Assembly (NCBI GenBank): GCA_015664885.1
Contig: DQPL01000020.1
Span: 1-57,468, forward strand
From: Gemmatimonadota bacterium
GTDB taxonomy: Bacteria > Gemmatimonadota > Gemmatimonadetes > Longimicrobiales > Gaopeijiaceae
Length of the DNA: 57,468 nt
Direction: 5' to 3'
Shown here: positions 8,832 through 18,133 of the stretch, piece by piece
Layout: each line of letters opens with the position of its first letter
Position numbering within the stretch: the stretch's first letter is position 1
Translations under genes and position numbers: made by a program
Notes under the pieces: generated by a model
What the model saw: only the letters and a program-made list of their open reading frames with translations
Databases searched by the model: none
Told to the model about the DNA's origin: nothing

Positions 8832-8865
8832 GAAGAACGAAGCGAGGAAGCGAGGGGAGGGGCCT

Positions 8866-9765
8866 GTGAAATCGGTTGTGTTTGCTTTCGCGAGCGTGTT
8901 TGCTATGGGGCTCGTGGTGCTCGGCCTCGAGTCCGCGCGCCGGGATCTTATCGAGGGCACGCCGCCCGGCCCTACTGCCCTCCAAGGCCTCGTGGAACCG
9001 GACCCCGAACGCGCGCCCGAGCCCCCTCAGGAGCAGACGACGCTGCGCTTGGACATGTCTGAAACGACGCGGGTCCAAGTACGCGCGCTGGAAGCCGTCG
9101 CTCCCTAGGTCGCTACCCCTCGACGCTCTCGCTCCCGAAGCTGGAGCCGAAGTCGGAACCGGTATCCAGGGCCGATTCCCACGCCCGCGGATTGGCAGCC
9201 ACCCGAGGGACCCGTGCGAATCGCGCTGCAAGCGGGCCACTGGCGAGCTGACGAGGCACCGCGCGAAGCTCTCCGGCCTGCGCGGCAACGGCACGTCCTG
9301 GCGAGGCACCGCGGAGTAAGAAAGCAATCTGCAGATCGCGCGCAGCGCAGGAGCGATGCTCGAGCAGCTGGGCTACGAGGTGGACATTCTTCCGGCCGTC
9401 GTACCGCCGAACTACCGGGCTCACCTCTTCATCGCAATACACGCTGACGGGAGCAACGACTCCAACGCGTCCGGCTACCGCGTAGCCGCGCCTCTCGCTT
9501 CGTGAGACTGCTGGAACGCAGCTACGGAGAGGTGACGAACCTGCGCAGGCTCCCGACCGTCACGCGACGCATGCAGAATTACTACGCGTTCAACTTCCGC
9601 CGCTACGAGCACGCGCTGCATCCGATGACCATTGGCGTCATCATCGAGACGGGTTTCCTGACGAGCTCCACGGATCGGCGCGTGATCCTGAGCGATCCGG
9701 AGCGCGCGGCGCGCGGCATCGTGGAGGCGGTCGTGGCATTCCCGGAGACTCCGCCACCGAGGTAG
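8866..9765 (+). pseudogene. N-acetylmuramoyl-L-alanine amidase gene, multiply broken
   Basis: Fragments of a zinc amidase (Amidase_3 fold) occur in order but in different frames. A GTG at 8866 after GAGGGGAGGGG opens an N-terminal anchor plus Pro-rich linker of 80 codons that stops at TAG 9106. The same frame resumes with VRIALQAGHW (9214), holding the first zinc His. The frame then shifts into LRGNGTSWRGTAE, which ends at TAA 9317, and continues to LFIAIHADGS (second His). Another shift near 9490 leads to the C-terminal domain VIIETGFLTS (catalytic Glu). At least two stops and two frameshifts exclude a functional enzyme. The family cuts peptidoglycan cross-link stems in the periplasm. Confidence 0.82.
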
Positions 9766-9857
9766 TCCAGCCTTCGACAACCTGGCATGAGCGCTCGTCT
9801 CGTCTCACATTCTCCGACTTGTGAAGTGATTTGTTTGTCTCGTGCTCGAGGTGTTCG

Positions 9858-11159
9858 ATGACCAAAGCGTGCCGACGTGTCGTGGGTTCGAGGGCTCCGT
9901 TACTCCTTCTCGCGACGCTTGCCTGTGCCTTGCTGGCACTCTCTCCGAACAGCGCGTTGGCCCAGCGCGGTGCATCGGGCCCGCCTGAGCACGCCAACGT
10001 CGAGCCGGTCAACCACCTGCCGAACCCTTACGAGACGGTCCGTGACTGGGGCGTCCTGCCTGACGGACGGACGTGGGGCTCGGTGAGCGCGGTCAACGTC
10101 GACATCGACGGCATCCACATCTGGGCGGCGGACCGCTGCGGTACCAACTCGTGCGCGCTCTCCGACGTGGACCCCATCGTCAAGCTCGATCCCAACGGGA
10201 ACGTGGTAGAGTCCTTCGGTGCGGGCCTGATCCTCTGGCCCCACGGCATGGACGTGGACAGCGATGGCAACGTCTGGATCGCCGACGCTCGCTCCGCTAA
10301 CGCGCGGGAGCTCGAGGCCAACCCGGCGGCGGCCGGCAGGGGACATGCCGTCCTGAAGTTCAGCCCCACGGGTGAACTGCTGCTCACGCTAGGCACCCCA
10401 GGTGAGGCCGGTGACCCGCCCACGCACTTCACCGAACCCAATGACGTGCTCGTGGCGCCGGACGGCAGCATCTTCGTCGCCGAGGCACACAGCGCCCAAT
10501 TCCAGGACGAGCCGGGACCAAACTCGATCGGACGTATTTCCAAATTCGCGCCGGACGGGACCTTCATCATGAGCTTTGGTTCCTGGGGCTACGAGGATGG
10601 CCAGTTCCGCGCGCCTCACTCCTTCGCCATGGACTCGCAGGGCCGGCTGTTCATCGCCGACCGGGGCAACCGACGCATCCAGATCTTCGATCAGGAAGGC
10701 ACTCACCTCGACACCTGGTATCAGTTCAGCCGCAACAGCGGCATCTACATCGACGCCAACGATGTGCTGTACGCCATCGACTCTGAATCCGACGACAACT
10801 ACAACCCCGGTTGGAGGAAGGGACTCAGGGTGGGCAGCGCCAGAACCGGTGAGGTCTGGTACTTCACTCAGGAGCACGTATCTGCGCGGGCCTCGGGCAT
10901 GGGCGGTGTCGGGTCGATGGGCGAAGGAGTCACCGCAGACGCCGAAGGCAACGTCATCGCCGGCGAAGTCGGTCCCGTTCAGGGACTCACCAAGTTCGTG
11001 CCACAGCTGACGCGAGCCGATCTGACCCTGGGTGCGACCTCAGAGGACAGGAAGCAAAACTGGGCGTTCCCGTTCGGAGCAGGGCTGCTGGTAATGGGCG
11101 GGCTCATGCTCGGCGCCAAGATGTTCGGAGGTAACGAAGCCGACAAGACCGCCGCCTAG
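9858..11159 (+). CDS. Secreted NHL-repeat beta-propeller, C-terminally anchored (peptidyl-amidating-lyase-like)
   Basis: A 433-residue exported propeller. A signal peptide about 1-36 ends NSALAQ. NHL-type repeats follow, with the recurrent pattern 'WPHGMDVDSDGNVWIAD', 'EPNDVLVAPDGSIFVAE' and 'APHSFAMDSQGRLFIAD' (about residues 120-290). This arrangement is shared with peptidyl-alpha-hydroxyglycine alpha-amidating lyase-like proteins. A hydrophobic stretch near the C-terminus (FPFGAGLLVMGGLMLGA) is a probable membrane anchor. I chose ATG 9858 over a TTG 27 nt upstream because it starts the signal peptide cleanly. The next gene, another propeller, starts two bases after its stop, so the two are co-transcribed. 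Ligand or reaction unknown. Confidence 0.8.
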   Translation: MTKACRRVVGSRAPLLLLATLACALLALSPNSALAQRGASGPPEHANVEPVNHLPNPYETVRDWGVLPDGRTWGSVSAVNVDIDGIHIWAADRCGTNSCALSDVDPIVKLDPNGNVVESFGAGLILWPHGMDVDSDGNVWIADARSANARELEANPAAAGRGHAVLKFSPTGELLLTLGTPGEAGDPPTHFTEPNDVLVAPDGSIFVAEAHSAQFQDEPGPNSIGRISKFAPDGTFIMSFGSWGYEDGQFRAPHSFAMDSQGRLFIADRGNRRIQIFDQEGTHLDTWYQFSRNSGIYIDANDVLYAIDSESDDNYNPGWRKGLRVGSARTGEVWYFTQEHVSARASGMGGVGSMGEGVTADAEGNVIAGEVGPVQGLTKFVPQLTRADLTLGATSEDRKQNWAFPFGAGLLVMGGLMLGAKMFGGNEADKTAA

Positions 11160-11161
11160 CC

Positions 11162-12298
11162 ATGGGGAACACACGCAAAGTGCGACTCATCACCGTCCTA
11201 CTGCTGGCCGCGGCGTGCTCCGCCCCGACGGACTCGCCCGGTCAGGCCTCGGGCGGCGACGGGACACAGACGCAAGCGAGCTTCGTGCAGGTGCCGGCGG
11301 GCTTCGAGGCGTCGATCTTCGCCGAAGGGGTCTCGGGCGTGCGCATGATCGAACTCGGTCCCGACAACCGACTCTACGCGGTGCGGTCGGGCGCCGGAGA
11401 GGTGATTCGTTTCGACTTGAACACGGACGGGACCGCCGGAGGCGCCCCGTCGGTCGTGGTATCAGGACTTCGTCAACCGTTCGGACTCGCCTTCCGCGGC
11501 GGAGACCTCTACATCGGCGAGACCCATCAGGTCATCCGCCTGACGGGGCCGGCCTTTACTCAAGAGACCGTCGTCGTGCCCGGGCTTCCGGCAGGAGGCA
11601 GTCACTGGACGCGTGAGATCGTATTTGGTCCCGACGACCGGCTGTACGTCTCTGTGGGTTCGACGTGCAACCTGTGTGAGGAGGCGGACGAGCGCCGCGC
11701 AGCGGTCATTCGCTACGCAGCAGATGGTTCGGGCGAAGAGCTCGTCGGCGTGGGCCTACGCAATGCTGTGGGACTGGCGTTTCACCCGGGAACTGGCGAG
11801 CTGTGGGCGAGTCAGAACGAGCGCGACCGTCTGGGAGACGACGTTCCCGCCGAAGAGCTGAACATTCTGGTGCCAGGCGGCGCGGTCGAACACTTCGGGT
11901 GGCCGTACTGCTACGAGTCTCGCGTGCCCAATCCCGAATACGCGGATGCCCAGCGATGCGCGGGAACTGTGCCACCGGCGCTCGAGATGCAGGCGCACTC
12001 TGCGCCGCTCGGGATGGTCTTCTACGATGGGGAGCAGTTCCCGGAGCAATATCGTGGCGATCTTTTCATCGCGTTCCACGGCTCATGGAATCGCTCCGAG
12101 CGAACCGGTTACAAGGTCGTCAGGGTGCGCGTGGAAGACGGCCGACCCGTCTCCTATGAGGACTTCGCCACTGGTTGGCTCACCGGGGCAGGAAGCGTGC
12201 GCGGTCGACCCGTGGCGGTCGAGGTCGGGCCCGAGGGGAGCCTGTATATCTCGGATGATGGCGCGGGCCGCATCTGGAGGGTGCGCTGGACGCAGTAG
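11162..12298 (+). CDS. PQQ-dependent sugar dehydrogenase-like lipoprotein (sorbosone/glucose dehydrogenase family)
   Basis: A 378-residue lipoprotein: signal sequence with lipobox LAAAC (Cys19), then a six-bladed propeller of the GDSH/sorbosone dehydrogenase family, which oxidises sugars in the periplasm using soluble PQQ. Family marks are VPAGFEASIFAEG (about 41-53), a REIVFGPDDRLYVSVGS stretch (about 150-166), GLRNAVGLAFHPGTGELW (about 198-215) and the conserved HFGWPYCYE (about 243-251). The C-terminal GRIWRV closes the propeller. It immediately follows the NHL-propeller gene. Its cytochrome partner is not adjacent; the dihaem cytochrome at 3444 could serve, but that is a guess. Convergent with the moxR/bat operon. 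Confidence 0.82.
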   Translation: MGNTRKVRLITVLLLAAACSAPTDSPGQASGGDGTQTQASFVQVPAGFEASIFAEGVSGVRMIELGPDNRLYAVRSGAGEVIRFDLNTDGTAGGAPSVVVSGLRQPFGLAFRGGDLYIGETHQVIRLTGPAFTQETVVVPGLPAGGSHWTREIVFGPDDRLYVSVGSTCNLCEEADERRAAVIRYAADGSGEELVGVGLRNAVGLAFHPGTGELWASQNERDRLGDDVPAEELNILVPGGAVEHFGWPYCYESRVPNPEYADAQRCAGTVPPALEMQAHSAPLGMVFYDGEQFPEQYRGDLFIAFHGSWNRSERTGYKVVRVRVEDGRPVSYEDFATGWLTGAGSVRGRPVAVEVGPEGSLYISDDGAGRIWRVRWTQ

Positions 12299-12335
12299 AG
12301 CGGAGGGAAGGAGGGCGCGCAGAGCTCGGTCGGCG

Positions 12336-13133
12336 CTAGCGCTTCGGGCCCACCTTCGCGAGCTGTCTTCCCCACCGGGCACGGCTTTCGAGCGCGAGCA
12401 ACTTCCCCAATATCATGGAACCGTCGAGCCCGGTCGCTTCGAGGATCTCGATGGCGTCGGACATCGAAAGAGGGCCTGCGTCGAGCAACTGAGCGAGTGC
12501 CTCGTCCTCGCCGTCCAGGGGCGGAGCTCCGATACTCGTCGACTCCTCTTCCACCTCGATCGTGTTGTCGGCACGCAGTCGATCATCGGAGGGGCCCAAC
12601 TCGTCGGCCGACGACATGCCGCGTCTTCGGTTGGCCGCGTCCAGCGAATCGAGCATCCGCTGCGCCATCGCGAGATTCCACTTGGCTTCAGGTTGCTCGG
12701 GGTTGATGCGCAGCGTGCTGCGGTTGGCTTCGACCGAGACGGCGGCGTGGACCCGCATCGAGTCGCCGCCCTCGGCAGCCACCGCGCGGAAGAGCCGCGA
12801 AACGCCGATGTTGTAGAGAGCGAGCGCGCGGACTTCCTCGTCGGCGCTCTCCGTGCCGATGACAAGCTCCACTTCGGCCGCCGAGCTCCCCAACTCGAGC
12901 AGCGAGGTGCCGAGGTTGTAACGAAGATCGGGCCGCGGCGATTGCACGTCCGTGCGACCCCGGTAGATGGCGGCGGCCTTGGGTAGGACCCCGCTGCGGT
13001 GCAGACGATTGCCGCGCTCCACGCTGCTGCGCTCTCTCGCGGCTACGTAGAGCAGGCCCGACAGCGCGAGCGCCGCCACGGCAGCGGACCGCCACCAGCG
13101 GGCGAACACGGCATCCAGATCGGCGCGCTTCAC
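12336..13133 (-). CDS. Membrane-anchored TPR protein at the end of the bat operon (BatC-like)
   Basis: A 265-residue protein with one N-terminal membrane segment (WRSAAVAALALSGLLYVAA, about 14-32) followed by tetratricopeptide-like helices: LRYNLGTSLLELG (about 70-82), ALYNIGVSRLF (about 102-112), and AKWNLAMAQRMLDSLD (about 150-165). A low-complexity acidic linker and a helical C-terminus follow. Bat operons usually carry one or two TPR proteins that scaffold the VWA proteins, and position and architecture support that here. The start is GTG at 13133, overlapping the upstream stop as GTGA. Function is by analogy with Bacteroides aerotolerance genes. Confidence 0.72.
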   Translation of the reverse strand: MKRADLDAVFARWWRSAAVAALALSGLLYVAARERSSVERGNRLHRSGVLPKAAAIYRGRTDVQSPRPDLRYNLGTSLLELGSSAAEVELVIGTESADEEVRALALYNIGVSRLFRAVAAEGGDSMRVHAAVSVEANRSTLRINPEQPEAKWNLAMAQRMLDSLDAANRRRGMSSADELGPSDDRLRADNTIEVEEESTSIGAPPLDGEDEALAQLLDAGPLSMSDAIEILEATGLDGSMILGKLLALESRARWGRQLAKVGPKR

Positions 13134-14161
13134 TCTTTTTGCTCCCCGAGGCGGGGTAGCTCAACGATGCCCGGTGCGTCCATTCTGGCTTCGACGAACA
13201 AGAGCGGAATCGCTAGCAGGACAAGCCACAGCGCCACGCCCACCGCCTCGCCTCCGGGTGCCGACTCCGTGCCAGCGCGCCGGAAGACACCGAGCAGCGA
13301 GCGCAGGCCGGTACCGCCGCTGACGTTGCGATAGCCTCCTTCACCCGCGGAGGCTATGCGCCTGAGCAAGCCGTCGTTCAACCGTGACACCACCGGCTCG
13401 CCATCGTCCCCCAGGACCGGAAGCGGATCGGGGTCGAGCGTGGCCAGCTGCGAGCCCCCGCTGGTGCCGACGCCTGCCGTCCAGACGCGTACTCCAGCCT
13501 CGGCGGCGGCGACCGCCGCGTCCAAGATCTGCGTTTCGTTCTCATGACCCTCGCCGTCGGTGATGAGCAGAATAACCTGCTGGGCCTCGGGCCGTCGGCG
13601 TGTGCCCAGCATCTCGAGGGCGTGCGTAATCACCAGCGCGAGTGACGTGCCCTGGTCACGCTCGACGATCAATTCCGGCGTGAGCGGTTCGGCGAAGAAG
13701 CGTACCAAGGCCGGGTCATCGGTCATGGGTAGAACCGAGTAGGGCCAGTCCGCAAAAACTGCGAGGCCGAGGCGCTCCTCGGGCATCGACTCCGTGAGCT
13801 CCTGGATGACGAACTTGGCACGCTCCAATCGGCTCGGCCGCACATCGGCCGCGGTCATCGACAAGGAGAGGTCTACCGCGATGACGAGGTCGACCGGTTG
13901 CGTCGGGTCGAGGCTCGCGCCCAGATCGATGTAGGGGCCAGCGGCCGCGAGACTCATCGCCGCACCGGCTCCGATGAGGCAAGCGAGGCGTCGCCGCGGG
14001 AAGCTCGAGAGGTCCCTCGACGTCAAGCGTCGAGCGGCCGCCGCTCCTCCGAAGGCCTGCGCGAGCTTCAGGTGCCGACGGGCCTGGCCGGCGAGCGCGA
14101 GCGTCAGCACGAGTACGACGATCGGGACGAGAGCCAAAAGCTCGGGGCGGGAGAAGGTCAC
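13130..14161 (-). CDS. VWA-domain membrane protein, BatB-like
   Basis: A 343-residue protein with two N-terminal membrane segments, a von Willebrand factor A domain and a C-terminal membrane segment (VGVALWLVLLAIPLLFV). The MIDAS metal site is visible as VIAVDLSLSM (DxSxS), with the later ligands in DQGTS and LLITDGEGHENE. The N-terminal segment RPELLALVPIVVLVLTLAL is a typical BatA/BatB start. I chose the GTG at 14161 because it overlaps the upstream stop as GTGA; the open frame runs 25 codons further upstream into the batA gene. Bat proteins are linked to oxidative-stress tolerance and envelope integrity, acting with a MoxR ATPase. Confidence 0.85.
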   Translation of the reverse strand: MTFSRPELLALVPIVVLVLTLALAGQARRHLKLAQAFGGAAAARRLTSRDLSSFPRRRLACLIGAGAAMSLAAAGPYIDLGASLDPTQPVDLVIAVDLSLSMTAADVRPSRLERAKFVIQELTESMPEERLGLAVFADWPYSVLPMTDDPALVRFFAEPLTPELIVERDQGTSLALVITHALEMLGTRRRPEAQQVILLITDGEGHENETQILDAAVAAAEAGVRVWTAGVGTSGGSQLATLDPDPLPVLGDDGEPVVSRLNDGLLRRIASAGEGGYRNVSGGTGLRSLLGVFRRAGTESAPGGEAVGVALWLVLLAIPLLFVEARMDAPGIVELPRLGEQKE

Positions 14162-15108
14162 GGGACCAGCCCCCACCGCGATCCACGCAGCGCGGTGGCG
14201 CCAGCGACGAGAGCCATACCGGTGAGCAGGAGCCACAGCCCGAGCGGTATCGCTTGCTCTCGCGCGACCATCACCTCGGACACGGACTCGAGCCGGTCGA
14301 TTTCGTCGTAGATCTCCTGCAACGCTCGCACGTTGCTCGCGCGGAAGTACTGCCCGCCCGTGATGCGCGCCGTCTGCGACAGCACCGTTTCCATGGCCGC
14401 CGCTTGAGCCCCCTGGGCCTCGTCGGTGCCGATGGCGATCGGATAGACCTTGATCCCGAACGTTGCCGCCGCGCGGGCCGCGAGCGACGGGACCATCCCC
14501 GCTTTGTTGTGTGCGCCGTCGGTAACCAAGATGAGCACCTTCGAGTCGTGGGGCGTGTCCTTGAGCAGCCCAGCCCCCGCGGCGATTGCGCCGGCGACAT
14601 CGGTACCGTCGATCGCCAGTCCGACCTCCATGGCTTCGACCGCCATCTCGACTGCGTATGGATCGTCAGTCAAAGGCAAACGGATCAGCGCCTCACCGGC
14701 AAAAGCGACGAGACCGACGTCGTCGCTGCGTTGCTGGAGAAAGCTCTTCACGGTCGCCTTGGCGACTTCGAGTCGCGTCGTGCGTTCCGCCATGTCCTGC
14801 GCCCACATCGACGAAGACAGGTCGATCGCGAAGGCAACGCCCACGCCTTCGGTGATCGGTTCCTCGATAACGCGCACGATCCGGGGCTGGCTGAGCACGA
14901 GCACCAGGCAAAGCAACGCCGCCAGCCGCATGGCAAACGGAAGCAACTCGATGGCGCGGCCGCGCCAGCCGCCGAGCGAGAGAGATTCGGCGTCCTGCCC
15001 CCGGGGAACGAGCAGTCCGGTGAGCCCCATCGGCCGCACCCACAACCACCAAACTGGCAACAGCGCTAGCAGCGCCAGAGAGCCGGGACGGCCGAGCTCG
15101 ATGCTCAT
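14158..15108 (-). CDS. VWA-domain membrane protein, BatA-like
   Basis: A 316-residue paralogue of the following gene: a short N-terminal BatA domain with two membrane segments (LALLALLPVWWLWV and LAALLCLVLVLSQP), the VWA domain with MIDAS motif FAIDLSSSMWAQDM, conserved DGTDVAGAI and ILVTDGAHNK, and a C-terminal membrane segment (GLWLLLTGMALVAGATAL). The ATG at 15108 overlaps the preceding stop as ATGA, the same coupling seen along the operon. The VWA domain faces the periplasm in this family. The pair BatA and BatB probably forms a complex modulated by the MoxR ATPase; partner binding is metal-dependent. Confidence 0.87.
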   Translation of the reverse strand: MSIELGRPGSLALLALLPVWWLWVRPMGLTGLLVPRGQDAESLSLGGWRGRAIELLPFAMRLAALLCLVLVLSQPRIVRVIEEPITEGVGVAFAIDLSSSMWAQDMAERTTRLEVAKATVKSFLQQRSDDVGLVAFAGEALIRLPLTDDPYAVEMAVEAMEVGLAIDGTDVAGAIAAGAGLLKDTPHDSKVLILVTDGAHNKAGMVPSLAARAAATFGIKVYPIAIGTDEAQGAQAAAMETVLSQTARITGGQYFRASNVRALQEIYDEIDRLESVSEVMVAREQAIPLGLWLLLTGMALVAGATALRGSRWGLVP

Positions 15109-16133
15109 GACTCGATGCCCCGCGACGCGTGCACCCAGGTTCTCAGGTCTCCCCAGTGGCCTTCTGCGGTGCTCGCGTCGGGACGCAGGAGCCCGAACTT
15201 GACGATTTCCGCCGCGCGCATCGACGCATATAGCTCGCTCGCGGATCCATTCGTCGAGGCTTCGAGTCGGCCCATGAGCTCGGAGCTCGTGAGGCTCGAA
15301 CGCCATTCGGCGTCGAACGCCTCGACGAAGGTGCGTACGACGGCGCTGCTACGGCTATAGAACTCGTCGGTCCGCCCCTCGGTATGAAGCCCGAGCGCGA
15401 GGATGCGGTCCAACTCGTCGAGCGCCTTCTGCCAACGCACCAGGTCGGAGTCCGGTGGCGGCGCGCTGGCTAGCGCCTCCTCTCTTTGGCGGTCGGGCAG
15501 CAGACTCAACGCGACCGACCGCGCTATCACGAGCAGGAGCACCGATAGACCCAGCATCGTCGCGAAGGCCAGTCGGTTCCACCCTGGCCCCAAGACGTCC
15601 GCGGGGGGTCTCGGCTCGAGCCCGCTCGCAATGTCCTCGAGCACGATAATCGAAGAGACCCACACCTCTCGGCGTGGTATGGCGGCCCGCGTGAGCGAAG
15701 CGCTGACGACCGTTCCGGTCTCGATGTCGCGCCAGGACCCAACCACCGATCCGCCCGGCAGTCTCTCGCCACCAACGTCCGCCGCGCGGCCGATGAACAC
15801 ATCGAGGCCGGGTACCGGAGCGAGACCAACGCGAAACGCGATGAGCGGATAGGTCAACGTCAGCGTCGCGCCGTCGCCCGCGGACTCCGCGCTCCACGTG
15901 ACCGGGCGGAAACTCTCCAACGCGAAGGCGGTCGCCACCGAGTCCGGGAAGTAGACCGCGCTGCCTGGAGAGACCTCGACGGTAACGAACAGTTGGAAGA
16001 CGTCGCCCAGTCCGATCGTGTCAGCGGACAGCGTGGCCGCGGCTTCTGCAGTGACCTGCGCGGCCGCCGGCGCCGCACCCCGCGCGGCGACCACAGCAAC
16101 CATCAGAGCGGTCATCAAGGCCCATCGCATCAC
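15105..16133 (-). CDS. BatD-like / DUF4381-like membrane protein
   Basis: A 342-residue protein: signal peptide (ending APAAAQ, about 1-26), an N-terminal periplasmic beta-sandwich reminiscent of BatD (VTAEAAATLSADTIGLGDVF), a single membrane segment (FATMLGLSVLLLVIA, about 195-209) and a cytoplasmic helical C-terminus (about 225-340) resembling the DUF4381 type found beside VWA proteins. The GTG at 16133 overlaps the preceding stop as GTGA; an ATG three bases later is equally possible. It is shorter than full BatD (about 550-600 residues), so it may be a compact version combining both roles. It sits between DUF58 and batA, the usual place for such a gene. Confidence 0.7.
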   Translation of the reverse strand: MMRWALMTALMVAVVAARGAAPAAAQVTAEAAATLSADTIGLGDVFQLFVTVEVSPGSAVYFPDSVATAFALESFRPVTWSAESAGDGATLTLTYPLIAFRVGLAPVPGLDVFIGRAADVGGERLPGGSVVGSWRDIETGTVVSASLTRAAIPRREVWVSSIIVLEDIASGLEPRPPADVLGPGWNRLAFATMLGLSVLLLVIARSVALSLLPDRQREEALASAPPPDSDLVRWQKALDELDRILALGLHTEGRTDEFYSRSSAVVRTFVEAFDAEWRSSLTSSELMGRLEASTNGSASELYASMRAAEIVKFGLLRPDASTAEGHWGDLRTWVHASRGIES

Positions 16134-17038
16134 CGAGTCACCCGCTCTCGCCGCCGGAAAAAGACGATCAGAGGCAACACGTAGTCCTCCGCGGAGCTGA
16201 CCTCGATCACGTCGAGGCGGAGCTCTCGGAACAACGTGTCCATGGCTGAGCGCTTCGCTGCGCGACGCTCCGCGTATTGCCGTCGCACGCGCTCGTCACC
16301 CGTGTTCACGATGTGACGCAGACCCGTCTCAGGGTCCGCGAGCGAAAGCAATCCGACATCGGGAAGCGTCACGGTGCCCGGGTCGCTGAGCCGGATGGGA
16401 ACCAGGTCGTGCTCGCGGCTGAAACGCCGCGCGTCGTGGACGAATACCGGGTCTGACTCGTCGTCCATCATAAAATCGCTGATCAGAAATACGGCAGTCC
16501 GCCGGTGCAGCACCCGCGCCGCGTACTCCAGTGCCTGGGAGAGCTTGGTACCGCGCCCGGCTGGGCGAAACGAGAGGATATCGAGCACGAGACGCAACGC
16601 GTGGCGGCGACCACTATCCGGCGGAACGAAGAGCTCCACCCGGTCCGTAACCAGGAGCAGGCCCACCCTGTCGTTGTTGTTCGTCGCGGCGAGCGCCAGG
16701 ATCGCCGCGATCTCGGAGGCAATGACCGCGTTGGTTTTCGTGCCGGTACCGAAGTCCTTGGACGCCGACAGATCAACAATCAGTAGCGCCGTGAGCTCAC
16801 GCTCCTCGATGTGCTCTTTGACGAAAGGACGACCACGGCGGGCCGTGACGTTCCAGTCGATCGCGCGCACGTCGTCGCCGGGTTGGTACTCCCGAACGTC
16901 GGAGAACTCCATGCCCCGGCCTTTGAAGACCGAGCGGTACTCGCCGCTGAAGAGCGATTCGACGAGGCCACGCGTGCGAAGCTCGATTCGCCGCACCTGT
17001 GCGGCGACTTCCTTCGAGAAGACGCGCTCGTGCCTCAC
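16130..17038 (-). CDS. DUF58 domain protein (VWA-like, MoxR-associated)
   Basis: A 302-residue cytoplasmic protein with the DUF58 hallmark GMEFSDVREYQPGDDVR followed by AIDWNVTARRG (about residues 42-69). A VWA-like fold follows: LIVDLSASKDFGTG (about 86-99), GTKLSQALEYA and VFLISDFM. DUF58 proteins are nearly always encoded next to MoxR ATPases and are thought to be its co-chaperone. It starts with GTG at 17038, five bases after the moxR stop, and overlaps the next gene by GTGA. It has no membrane segment. Confidence 0.87.
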   Translation of the reverse strand: MRHERVFSKEVAAQVRRIELRTRGLVESLFSGEYRSVFKGRGMEFSDVREYQPGDDVRAIDWNVTARRGRPFVKEHIEERELTALLIVDLSASKDFGTGTKTNAVIASEIAAILALAATNNNDRVGLLLVTDRVELFVPPDSGRRHALRLVLDILSFRPAGRGTKLSQALEYAARVLHRRTAVFLISDFMMDDESDPVFVHDARRFSREHDLVPIRLSDPGTVTLPDVGLLSLADPETGLRHIVNTGDERVRRQYAERRAAKRSAMDTLFRELRLDVIEVSSAEDYVLPLIVFFRRRERVTR

Positions 17039-17043
17039 GGCGC

Positions 17044-18027
17044 TCAGGGGGCCGGCACCGCCGCAAGCACACGCCGCATGATCTCATCGGCGTCGATGCC
17101 ACGGGCGTCCGCCTCGTAGGTGGTGCGTAGACGGTGCCTCAGAACAAGGGGAGCCATCGCCTTGACGTCGTCAGGCATCACGAAGTCCCTGCCCTGTACG
17201 TAGGCACGCGCGCGGGACGTGCGCGCAAGGAAGATCGTGGCACGAGGCGAGGTACCGAATTCGATCAGATCCTCGAGATCCTCCATTCCGTACGCGGTGG
17301 GCTCGCGCGTTGCGAAGCCGAGCTCGACCACGTAGTCGAGTACCTTCTCCTCGAGGTGCACCGCGGCCACCTGACCTTTGGCAGCGGCGATCTGCTCGAC
17401 GGTAGCGACGGCTTCGATGGGAGAGGAATCGGCGTGGGCGACGCGTCGCACGATGGTCTTTTCCTCCTCGCGCGAGGGGTAGCCGATGTTGAGCTTCATG
17501 GCGAAACGGTCGAGCTGTGCCTCCGCGAGTGGGTAGGTCCCATGGAGCTCGACTGGATTCTGGGTGGCGAGCACCATGAACGGGGAGTCGAGGGTGTAGG
17601 TCTCTCCCGCGATCGTGACCTGGCGTTCCTCCATCGCCTCGAGCAGCGCGGCCTGAACCTTGGGCGGCGCGCGGTTGATCTCGTCGGCGAGGATGATGTT
17701 GGAGAAGATGGGGCCTTTGTGGACCTTGAACTCACCACTGCGTTGATCGAAGACCGGCGTGCCGACGATGTCCGTGGGCAGCAAGTCCGGAGTGAACTGG
17801 ATGCGACGGAAGTCCGTATGAATCGCCTCCGCCAGAGTCCTCACCATGAGTGTCTTGGCAAGTCCGGGCAGCCCTTCCAGGAGGACGTGCCCCCCCGTAA
17901 GCAGCGCGATCAGCAGCCCCTCGACGGCCTCGTCTTGCCCGACCACGCGCTCGTGCACCGCTCCGGCGAGCGTGGTGAGCAACTCGCTCCCGGTACCAGC
18001 CGTCGCCTGCTCCACGTCAGTTTGCAT
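17044..18027 (-). CDS. MoxR-family AAA+ ATPase
   Basis: A 327-residue AAA+ ATPase of the MoxR family. Walker A is GLPGLAKT (about 54-61), Walker B is ILADEINRAPP (about 111-121), and sensor 1 lies in LATQNPVE (about 153-160). The lid domain with GTSPRA (about 262-267) is typical. MoxR ATPases act as chaperones that mature metal enzymes or drive VWA-protein complexes. It is the first gene of the six-gene minus-strand operon moxR-DUF58-batD-batA-batB-TPR. GAGG lies about 11 nt upstream of the ATG. The 106-nt gap to the preceding AGPS-like gene could hold its promoter, though read-through from that gene is also possible. Confidence 0.92.
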   Translation of the reverse strand: MQTDVEQATAGTGSELLTTLAGAVHERVVGQDEAVEGLLIALLTGGHVLLEGLPGLAKTLMVRTLAEAIHTDFRRIQFTPDLLPTDIVGTPVFDQRSGEFKVHKGPIFSNIILADEINRAPPKVQAALLEAMEERQVTIAGETYTLDSPFMVLATQNPVELHGTYPLAEAQLDRFAMKLNIGYPSREEEKTIVRRVAHADSSPIEAVATVEQIAAAKGQVAAVHLEEKVLDYVVELGFATREPTAYGMEDLEDLIEFGTSPRATIFLARTSRARAYVQGRDFVMPDDVKAMAPLVLRHRLRTTYEADARGIDADEIMRRVLAAVPAP

Positions 18028-18133
18028 CCACGATCCTCACGTTGCGACCTCCTAGGTCTCGAATCCGCTCGTTGGAGCGAGTGGACAATCTTCGGTGAGG
18101 GCGGGCAGTACGCTAGTTAGGGGCCCGCTTCGC

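Noticed and set aside
8866-9765. Sequencing indels as the full explanation for broken genes
   Set aside because: Several genes have only in-frame nonsense substitutions, and others have large deletions or joined fragments, neither of which is typical of read-error indels. Individual frameshifts could still be errors.
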